Assembly: GCA_937941745.1 (NCBI GenBank)
Contig: CALDGV010000701.1
Span: forward strand, 1 to 5,789
Origin: an uncultured Prosthecobacter sp.
Lineage (GTDB): Bacteria > Verrucomicrobiota > Verrucomicrobiia > Verrucomicrobiales > Verrucomicrobiaceae
DNA length: 5,789 bases
Direction of reading: 5' to 3'
In this document: in pieces, positions 1-4,917 of the stretch
Layout: every line of letters starts with the position of its first letter
How positions within the stretch are numbered: position 1 is the first letter of the stretch
Translations under genes and position numbers: made by a program
The notes under the pieces: model-generated
Told to the model about the DNA's origin: nothing
What the model saw: only the letters and a program-made list of their open reading frames with translations
Databases searched by the model: none

Positions 1-1716
1 GAAATCGCCGCCACCACCACCACCGCCTTCACGGTCGGCATTGTCCATGCGCACATCGCGGCCGCGGAAGGTCGCACCTTCGATGCTGGTGAGCACCGCA
101 GGGGCAAGCTCTTCGGGCACTTCGACGAAGCTGCACTTTGGCAGCACGTCGATGCTGCCGATGCTGCCCGCCGGGATCTGGCAGGTGTTGTAAATGATGC
201 CGGCGATGTCGCCGGGGCGTGCATGATCCATGCCGCCGATGTTGATGAACAGGCGCTTCATGCCCTCAGCGGGCGGGCGGGGGCCGGCGGGGCGTGTCGG
301 GCGGCCGTCGCCACCTTCTCCGCCGCCCTGGGGCGCTCCTTCAGGGCGCTCACGCGGCACGAATTCCTTCTGCGGCCGGTCCTTCTTCACCGGGGCGCGG
401 TCTTCATGGATCTGCTCGCCTTCGCGGGCGCCTTCCTTCATCCAGAGGTCCAGCAGAGCGCTGGCCACGTCGGTGATCTGGAAGCCGGCATCCAGCAGGC
501 GCTGAATGGTGTGCTCGTGCTTGGAGTACTCGCCGGATTCCAGCGTTGCCTTCAGCAGCTCAAAGCTCTGATCGACCAGCTTCGTCTCGACTTCCTCCTG
601 CGAAGGCACCTTGGTGCGCTCGACCTTCGCGTTCGTGAAGCGCTGGATGCGCTGCATCAGGTAGATTTCGCGGCCGGCGACAAGGCTGACGGCCGTGCCC
701 TTGCGACCGGCGCGGCCTGTGCGGCCAATGCGGTGCACGTAGTCCTCCGTATCGTAGGGCAGCTCATAGTTCACGATGAGGTCCACGTCGTTCACGTCGA
801 GACCGCGCGCGGCCACGTCCGTGGCGATGAGCACCTCAATGTTGCCGCTGCGGAAATTGCGCATCACGCGCTCACGCATCATCTGGTTCAGATCGCCATG
901 CAGACGGTCGGCGGCATAACCACGGCCCACGAGAGCGTCGGTGACGTCATCCACAGCCTTCTTGGTGTTCGCAAACACGATGGTCAGGCGCGGGTCTTCC
1001 ATGTCCAGCACGCGGCAGAGCACTTCGGTTTTGCTGCGGCCCTGTACCTCGTAGTAGCGCTGCTCGATGGTCGGCACCGTGAGCGCCTTCTGCTCGATGG
1101 TGATGGTGGCGGCATCGTGCGTGTAGCGGTCGATGAGGCGGCGGATGCGAGGGTCAAAGGTGGCTGAGAAGAAGATGGTCTGGCGCTTTTCAGGCAGCGC
1201 CTCCATGAGCTTCTCGATGTCCTCGGCGAAGCCCATGTCGAGCATTTCATCCGCCTCATCAAAGACAAGGACCTTGAGGCCGTCCAGACGCAGGGTGCCG
1301 CGGTCCACGAAGTCCAGGATACGGCCTGGAGTGCCGACGACGATCTGGGAGCCGGCCTGGAGGGCGCGGATCTGACGATCATAAGAAGCACCACCATACA
1401 CCGGCGTGGCTCGCAGGCCTTCCTTGAAGCTGACGACCTTGTGCAGCTCGGCGCAGACCTGCTGGGCCAGCTCACGCGTGGGGCAGAGCACCAGCGCCTG
1501 GGTGCGGCGGTCGGCAGCATCCACGAGCTGGATGGCGGGCAGGCCAAAGGCCAGCGTCTTGCCGGAGCCGGTCTGGCTCTGGCCGACCACATCGCGGCCG
1601 GTGAGGGCCACGGGGATGGCTTCCGCCTGGATGGGGGAGGGTTGTTCAAAGCCCTGGGCCTGGATGGCCTGGAGCAGTTCAGGGGCGAGGCCGAGATCGG
1701 CGAATGTCTTTTCCAT
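1..1716 (-). CDS. deaD: DEAD-box ATP-dependent RNA helicase, DeaD/CsdA type (C-terminus cut by window edge)
   Basis: An ATP-dependent RNA helicase that unwinds short RNA duplexes. DeaD/CsdA proteins act in ribosome assembly, mRNA decay and cold adaptation. Reading from the ATG at 1716 gives 572 residues with no stop before the edge, so the C-terminus is missing. The full motif set is visible: Q-motif near 23-30 (GFEQPSPIQ), Walker A SQTGSGKT at 47-54, PTRELAQ at 79-85, TPGR at 129-132, DEAD at 153-156, SAT at 184-186, ATDVAARGLD near 298-307, and HRIGRTGR at 328-335. A charged, Pro/Gly-rich linker (about 440-485) precedes a DbpA-type RNA-binding domain (about 487-560, starting KRLFINIGG and containing SFVEVP). 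This domain separates it from plain RhlE-type helicases. The visible end is a run of six glycines, which probably starts a low-complexity tail. The start is supported by AAGGAA seven bases upstream and by the typical N-terminus MEKTFADLGL. The family is certain; the symbol is slightly less so. Confidence 0.95.
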   Translation of the reverse strand, partial: MEKTFADLGLAPELLQAIQAQGFEQPSPIQAEAIPVALTGRDVVGQSQTGSGKTLAFGLPAIQLVDAADRRTQALVLCPTRELAQQVCAELHKVVSFKEGLRATPVYGGASYDRQIRALQAGSQIVVGTPGRILDFVDRGTLRLDGLKVLVFDEADEMLDMGFAEDIEKLMEALPEKRQTIFFSATFDPRIRRLIDRYTHDAATITIEQKALTVPTIEQRYYEVQGRSKTEVLCRVLDMEDPRLTIVFANTKKAVDDVTDALVGRGYAADRLHGDLNQMMRERVMRNFRSGNIEVLIATDVAARGLDVNDVDLIVNYELPYDTEDYVHRIGRTGRAGRKGTAVSLVAGREIYLMQRIQRFTNAKVERTKVPSQEEVETKLVDQSFELLKATLESGEYSKHEHTIQRLLDAGFQITDVASALLDLWMKEGAREGEQIHEDRAPVKKDRPQKEFVPRERPEGAPQGGGEGGDGRPTRPAGPRPPAEGMKRLFINIGGMDHARPGDIAGIIYNTCQIPAGSIGSIDVLPKCSFVEVPEELAPAVLTSIEGATFRGRDVRMDNADREGGGGGGGDF

Positions 1717-1721
1717 GTCGT

Positions 1722-1727
1722 TTCCTT
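1722..1727 (-). promoter_or_regulatory. Ribosome binding site of the helicase gene
   Basis: On the minus strand, AAGGAA lies about seven bases before the ATG at 1716. This is a normal Shine-Dalgarno spacing. It decides the start in favour of this ATG over an in-frame open stretch that continues upstream to a GTG at 1890. Confidence 0.65.
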
Positions 1728-1889
1728 GTCTAATTACCGGCGGTGAGGCTCCAAAATGTGGGCAACCCGTCCGCCGTAAAAGCGTCCACGCAGAGCGGGA
1801 CGGGGACACCGCCAAACCATGGCGGGCTACAAGGCAAACATCGGCCCCAAGAGGGGTAGAAGCCGGAAAAACCGGCGCAGAGAGTTCCA

Positions 1890-1919
1890 CATATCCTCCT
1901 TTTGGCAAGCTTGGATATG
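1890..1919. repeat. Inverted repeat CATATCC-N16-GGATATG
   Basis: Two perfect 7-base arms flank a 16-base spacer. The spacer contains the palindrome CAAGCTTG and, on the minus strand, AAGGAGG. It could be an operator for a dimeric regulator, or a hairpin in the helicase leader RNA that presents a Shine-Dalgarno-like sequence in its loop. The sequence shows only the symmetry; the function is unknown. Confidence 0.4.
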
Positions 1920-1991
1920 GGAGAGGACGCTTCAGCAGCCCTCAAAAGCCGGCGGAAGCATCAAGAACTGGGCTCTTTCCCATCGCATTGC

Positions 1992-2020
1992 TTGACAGTT
2001 CCACTGCTTTCCCGTGAACG
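1992..2020 (+). promoter_or_regulatory. Possible sigma-70 promoter for the GYF_2 gene
   Basis: A perfect -35 consensus TTGACA lies at 1992-1997. At the usual 17-base spacing the -10 hexamer would be TGAACG (2015-2020), which is a poor match to TATAAT. If it is used, transcription would begin around 2027, only about 12 bases before the GTG start at 2039, giving a very short leader. That fits with the absence of a Shine-Dalgarno sequence before the GTG. The -35 box is exact; the rest is inference. Confidence 0.35.
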
Positions 2021-2038
2021 TACCTTTCTCCCGAACCT

Positions 2039-2593
2039 GTGACCCAGTATTTCCTTTCCAAAGGCGGCAAGACCGTCGGCCCATGCACCCTTGATGACCT
2101 GCGCAGTTATCTGGCCTACGGCTCTGTGGCTGATCGCGATCTTGTGCGCCGGCAGGATGAGGAAGACTGGCGCGAACTCCGCCAGCTGGAGGAACTCCAG
2201 CTCGATCAGGGGATGGACTTCGTGCAGGACATCACCCGCAAACGCCGTGTGGCTCGTTACCGGGACTATGAGAAGGTGCCCCTGCCCAAGAGGGCAGGCT
2301 GGGTACTCAAGGAAATGGCGGTCGGCTTCTTTTTCTTTCCGCCCCGCCTTTGGCGTGCTGCCGCCTCGGTGCTGCAGGAACGGATTTACCGCCGGGCTGC
2401 CGATGAAGCGGGCTTCCTGAAATGCTGGCCAAGGTGGGTCGAATACTTCGTCCAGTTCATGCTGATCGTGAATGCCGCCGTCTGGCTGCTGCTGCTGTGG
2501 ATCATCACCAGCAACAGCATGCCCATCGTGAGGGAAGTGGTGAAGCTGATGAAGACCGGCATCGCCGACCTGCAGACCTGGATGGGCAGCTAA
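2039..2593 (+). CDS. GYF_2 (DUF4339) domain protein with one C-terminal membrane segment
   Basis: A 184-residue protein of unknown function. Residues 3-50 match the GYF_2 (DUF4339) pattern: YFLSKGGKTVGP, then a TLDDLRSYL helix, a DLVRRQDEEDW turn and the conserved tryptophan near 44. GYF-type domains generally bind proline-rich peptides, and GYF_2 domains are common at the ends of membrane proteins in Verrucomicrobia and Planctomycetes. A basic middle part (about 67-90) is followed by a short hydrophobic GFFFFPP patch (96-102). One clear membrane helix spans about 136-157 (FMLIVNAAVWLLLLW), and a short tail follows. The N-terminal domain is probably cytoplasmic. The start is GTG; an in-frame TGA at 2015 leaves no other start upstream, and no Shine-Dalgarno sequence is visible. 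It stands alone on its strand and converges on the phosphodiesterase gene, so context gives no partner. The domain call is fairly sure; a specific role cannot be given. Confidence 0.85.
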   Translation: MTQYFLSKGGKTVGPCTLDDLRSYLAYGSVADRDLVRRQDEEDWRELRQLEELQLDQGMDFVQDITRKRRVARYRDYEKVPLPKRAGWVLKEMAVGFFFFPPRLWRAAASVLQERIYRRAADEAGFLKCWPRWVEYFVQFMLIVNAAVWLLLLWIITSNSMPIVREVVKLMKTGIADLQTWMGS

Positions 2594-2603
2594 GCAGGCC
2601 TGC
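2594..2603. repeat. Perfect palindrome between two convergent genes
   Basis: GCAGGCCTGC immediately follows the TAA of the GYF_2 gene, in the 24-bp gap before the stop of the opposite-strand phosphodiesterase gene. It has no loop and no T-run on either side, so it is not a standard intrinsic terminator. The same ten bases recur inside folK near 3803-3812, so this may be chance in GC-rich DNA. Confidence 0.25.
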
Positions 2604-2617
2604 CCCGTGCGCTCAGA

Positions 2618-3535
2618 TCACTCGGCGAAAGCCTCACTGACCAGTTCGCCGTCGAAATGGCCAGGCTTCTCGATGCCAAGCAGCCAGAGCACCGTGGCGG
2701 CGGTGTCGTAGGTCATGATGGACTTTTTACCGATGGCACGACCCTTGGTCACGCCCTTGCCCCAGGCCACCCAGGGGATGTGCACATCCGTCGGCACCGG
2801 GCGGAAGTGATTTTTCTCACTGCCGCCGTGGTCGGCGGTGAGGATGATCGTGCTGCTGTCCTTGATGCCGGCCTTGTCGATGGCTTCCAGCACCTGGCCC
2901 AGGGCCTGATCACAAACTTTGAAGGCCTCCATCTGCTCAGGCGAGCCCCAGCCATGCTTGTGACCGGCGCTGTCGGCATCTGGAAAGTGGATGAAGCAGA
3001 GCACTGGTTTCTTTGCGAGGATGTAGGGCACTGCCTGGGCCACCACCCCTTGGGCAGGAACGAGCTTTTTCTCCTCAGAAGCTGGCACCGGCTTCTCATC
3101 ATACACCCCGCCGCAGTCGAAGACATCAATCGTGCCTGGCTTCCACAGGTGGCGGAACTTGATCTTGCCGCAGAAAAGCGCTGTGGAAGTGGCTGGACTG
3201 GCCTGCTTGGCCAGTTCAAAAACGGTCGGCACCTTCACCGTGCCGCGCAGGGGGAAGTAGTCATTCCAGTCAATGCCATGCTTCGAGATGTCCACACCTG
3301 TGAGCATGGCAGTGTGGGAGGGCAGCGTCTTCGAAGGCAGGATCGTGTTCGCGGCGAAGGTGTGCGCCCCCTCGGCCGCGAGACGCTTGAAGTTCGGCAT
3401 TTCGGCCTTCTCAATGATGCTAGGGTTGCCACCGTCAAAGCTGATGACAAACACGTGCTCCGTGCGTGGAGCGGCGGAGGCAAGCAGGGGCAGAACGAGT
3501 AGGCAGACGAGCGGACGAATCATGGGAGGAATCAA
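2618..3535 (-). CDS. Secreted type I phosphodiesterase/nucleotide pyrophosphatase-like protein (alkaline phosphatase superfamily)
   Basis: A predicted exported metal-dependent phosphoester hydrolase of 305 residues. A signal peptide (hydrophobic LVCLLVLPLLASAAP, about 9-23) suggests action in the periplasm or outside. The ligands of the NPP branch appear in order: D34 (SFDGG), the Thr nucleophile T70 in SKTLPSHT, D188 and H192 (DADSAGHKHG, like the NPP motif PDSSGHKYG), D235 and H236 (TADHGG), and H252 (DVHIPW). The two-zinc site therefore looks complete. The substrate cannot be told from the sequence. The protein is compact next to eukaryotic NPPs but usual for bacterial versions. The TTG at 3535 has GAAGG five bases upstream, overlapping the folK stop. 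The ATG at 3523 lacks such a site but also gives a good signal peptide, so the start is uncertain by four residues. It is the last gene of the dapB-folK series. Confidence 0.9.
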   Translation of the reverse strand: MIPPMIRPLVCLLVLPLLASAAPRTEHVFVISFDGGNPSIIEKAEMPNFKRLAAEGAHTFAANTILPSKTLPSHTAMLTGVDISKHGIDWNDYFPLRGTVKVPTVFELAKQASPATSTALFCGKIKFRHLWKPGTIDVFDCGGVYDEKPVPASEEKKLVPAQGVVAQAVPYILAKKPVLCFIHFPDADSAGHKHGWGSPEQMEAFKVCDQALGQVLEAIDKAGIKDSSTIILTADHGGSEKNHFRPVPTDVHIPWVAWGKGVTKGRAIGKKSIMTYDTAATVLWLLGIEKPGHFDGELVSEAFAE

Positions 3536-3540
3536 AACGG

Positions 3541-3545
3541 CCTTC
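3541..3545 (-). promoter_or_regulatory. Shine-Dalgarno sequence overlapping the folK stop codon
   Basis: On the minus strand GAAGG overlaps the TGA of folK and ends five bases before the TTG at 3535. This arrangement suits translational coupling of the phosphodiesterase gene to folK, and it favours TTG over the downstream ATG at 3523 as the start. Confidence 0.4.
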
Positions 3546-4056
3546 AGAAGGGCTTCATCCAGGCTTTTTTGAAGAGCCTGACACTGCCGGGATCGTCTGG
3601 GAGGGCGGCGAGAAGGGCGGCGATGCTTTTTTCATGCCCAGGCAGCACCAAGTCCGGCCGGATGTCTGCCAGCGGCTGCAGCACGAAGCGGCGGAGATGC
3701 AGGCGCGGATGCGGGACGATCAGGACGGGATCATCACTGACATAATCTCCTGCATAGAGCAGATCGAGATCGAGGGTGCGTGGGGAGTTTTTTTCCCGGA
3801 CAGCAGGCCTGCCCAGGATCTGCTCGATGACCTGCAGATGGCCATGCAGCGCCTGCGGCGTGCAGGCAGCCTCGATTTCCACCACGGTGTTGAGAAAGGC
3901 CTGTGTGCCGGGAGCGCAGTCCACCGGCTCAGTTTCATAAATGCCTCCCGCCAGGATGATGGAGGGCTGCAGGCGCTCCACGAGCAGCGCCAGCCCACGC
4001 TGCAGGTTCGCCTCCCGGTCACCCAGATTGGTGCCGAGAGCGATCCCGAAGAGCAT
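3544..4056 (-). CDS. folK: 2-amino-4-hydroxy-6-hydroxymethyldihydropteridine diphosphokinase (HPPK)
   Basis: Transfers pyrophosphate from ATP to 6-hydroxymethyl-7,8-dihydropterin in cytoplasmic folate synthesis, producing the substrate for dihydropteroate synthase. The 170-residue protein has the normal single-domain length. It shows the N-terminal IALGTNLGD (5-13), YETEPV (40-45), the FLNTVVEIE strand (54-62), the signature REKNSPRTLDLDLLY (87-101) with the two Mg-binding aspartates D96 and D98, and VPHPRLHLRRFVLQPL (114-129), which carries substrate-contacting residues. I chose the ATG at 4056 because it places the first strand at the usual distance from the terminus. An in-frame TTG at 4074 would add six residues (MSATPN) and leave only 8 nt after the dapB stop. 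Neither start has a clear Shine-Dalgarno sequence. The gene lies between dapB and the phosphodiesterase in one probable operon, with no other folate gene visible. Confidence 0.95.
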   Translation of the reverse strand: MLFGIALGTNLGDREANLQRGLALLVERLQPSIILAGGIYETEPVDCAPGTQAFLNTVVEIEAACTPQALHGHLQVIEQILGRPAVREKNSPRTLDLDLLYAGDYVSDDPVLIVPHPRLHLRRFVLQPLADIRPDLVLPGHEKSIAALLAALPDDPGSVRLFKKAWMKPF

Positions 4057-4082
4057 GTTGGGTGTGGCCGACAAGGGACAGG

Positions 4083-4820
4083 TTACTTCAGCCCAAGCAC
4101 ATCCTGCATGTCATAGAGGCCGGCGGGCTTGTCAGCCAGCCAGCGGGCGGCGCGAACGGCGCCGTTGGCGAAGGTGTCGCGGCTGCTGGCCTTGTGGGTC
4201 AGTTCGACACGCTCACCGACATTGGCAAAAATCACGGTGTGATCGCCAACGACATCGCCACCGCGCACGGCATGCACCCCGATTTCGGTCTTGGTGCGTG
4301 CGCCGACATCGCCAAAGCGGCCGTGGCGGCAGTCGGAGTCATACTGGAGCTCACGCACGTCTGCCAGGATCTCCACCAAGGTGCGGGCAGTGCCGCTGGG
4401 GCTGTCCTTCTTCAGACGATGGTGCATCTCGACGACCTCAAGGTCGAAGTCGGGGCCGAGAAGTTCGGCGGCTTTGCGGGTGAGCCAGAAGAGGGTGTTC
4501 ACGCCAACGCTGAAGTTCGAAGCGAAGACGATGGGGATGCTCTTGGAGGCATCCTTGATGGCAGCGAGCTCTTCGTTGGTATGGCCGGTGGTGCCGATCA
4601 CGAGGCCTTTCTTCTGCTTCAGCGCCTCGGCGATCAGCTCGGTGGTGAAATGATGGGAGGTGAAGTCGATCACGCAGTCCGACTTGGCGAGCGCGTCGGG
4701 GAAGGAGTCGCCAAGATCGATGGCAGCACCGACTTCGACGCCCTGGTTCTGGGCGGCGGCGAGCACGGCCTGGCCCATGCGGCCTTTGCATCCGGTGACG
4801 AGGAGTTTGGGAGAGGACAT
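4083..4820 (-). CDS. dapB: 4-hydroxy-tetrahydrodipicolinate reductase
   Basis: Reduces the DapA product with NAD(P)H to tetrahydrodipicolinate in the cytoplasmic pathway to diaminopimelate (cell wall) and lysine. The protein has 245 residues, typical of the shorter DapB forms. It begins with the dinucleotide-binding strand and loop LLVTGCKGRMG (6-16). DFT (52-54), IGTTGH (75-80) and ASNFSVGVN (100-108) follow. The active-site segment EMHHRLKKDSPSGTA (131-145) contains the His pair and the lysine (K137) equivalent to the catalytic residue, then GVHAVRGGDVVGDH (181-194). Small deviations are Cys in the usually Ala-containing GAxGRMG loop and DSP for the common DAP. The ATG at 4820 matches the family N-terminus. 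An upstream in-frame TTG at 4880 would add 20 residues unlike DapB and run through a hairpin, so I rejected it. No Shine-Dalgarno sequence is obvious. folK follows closely. Confidence 0.97.
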   Translation of the reverse strand: MSSPKLLVTGCKGRMGQAVLAAAQNQGVEVGAAIDLGDSFPDALAKSDCVIDFTSHHFTTELIAEALKQKKGLVIGTTGHTNEELAAIKDASKSIPIVFASNFSVGVNTLFWLTRKAAELLGPDFDLEVVEMHHRLKKDSPSGTARTLVEILADVRELQYDSDCRHGRFGDVGARTKTEIGVHAVRGGDVVGDHTVIFANVGERVELTHKASSRDTFANGAVRAARWLADKPAGLYDMQDVLGLK

Positions 4821-4917
4821 AAGGGCGCGGAGGGTGGAGGGCGGGCCGAGGTTTTCAACCTCGGAGACGCCTTGAGACAAAGTCTGGCGGATTCGGCACG
4901 CGGTGCCGGCCTGGCTG
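4821..4917 (-). other. Intergenic gap between the ceramidase-like gene and dapB
   Basis: About 97 bp with no gene. Apart from the perfect hairpin at 4846-4864, I see no clear promoter and no good ribosome binding site for dapB. The gap is longer than the other spacings in this series, so dapB may have its own promoter or be separated from the upstream gene by the hairpin. Confidence 0.4.
4846..4864 (-). promoter_or_regulatory. Hairpin just upstream of dapB
   Basis: On the minus strand CCGAGGTT-GAA-AACCTCGG forms a perfect 8-bp stem with a 3-base loop. It ends 25 bases before the dapB ATG and follows the ceramidase-like stop by about 50 bases. No T-run follows (the next bases are C-rich), so it is not a classical intrinsic terminator. 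It may stabilise the processed end of the upstream transcript, attenuate read-through, or affect dapB translation. The structure is directly visible; its role is inference. Confidence 0.5.

Larger units (their letters stand above)
1717..2038. other. Divergent intergenic region with several inverted repeats
   Basis: About 320 bp separate the left-going helicase gene from the right-going GYF_2 gene, so both promoters should lie here. No convincing gene was found. The minus-strand open frames look non-coding, with mixed third-position bases and Cys/Trp/Pro/Arg-rich translations, unlike the GC3-rich neighbours. Four inverted repeats are visible: CCCGTCC (1766-1772) with GGACGGG (1798-1804); CCGCCA/TGGCGG around a 5-base loop (1809-1825); GCCGG/CCGGC around five A (1862-1876); and CATATCC (1890-1896) with GGATATG (1913-1919). 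They would fall in the 5' leader of the helicase mRNA if its promoter is near the right end of the gap. DeaD/CsdA genes in other bacteria often have long regulated leaders, so this is plausible but inferred. I found no convincing minus-strand -35/-10 pair. Confidence 0.6.

Noticed and set aside
7..27. CCACCACC-type short tandem repeat.
   Set aside because: It encodes a polyglycine run in the helicase tail, a common low-complexity feature in this family, and is not an independent repeat element.
223..1167. Long plus-strand open frame opposite the helicase.
   Set aside because: It is an antisense shadow of high-GC3 codons; the Ala/His/Val-rich translation matches no family, while the minus strand has every DEAD-box motif.
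1717..1890. In-frame, stop-free upstream extension of the helicase to a GTG at 1890 preceded by AAGGAGG, which would add 58 residues.
   Set aside because: The extension has about even third-position GC, unlike the strongly GC3-rich helicase. Its translation resembles no helicase N-terminus. The ATG at 1716 has its own AAGGAA site and the standard family N-terminus.
1730..1945. 71-codon minus-strand frame in the divergent spacer.
   Set aside because: Its Cys/Trp/Pro/Gly-rich composition, lack of a ribosome binding site and overlap with inverted repeats point to non-coding sequence.
2594..2617. Bidirectional intrinsic terminator between the convergent genes.
   Set aside because: Only a loop-less 10-base palindrome without a T-run is present, and the same ten bases occur within folK.
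2657..3502. Long plus-strand open frame opposite the phosphodiesterase gene.
   Set aside because: It is an antisense shadow; the minus strand carries a signal peptide and a complete set of metal-binding motifs.
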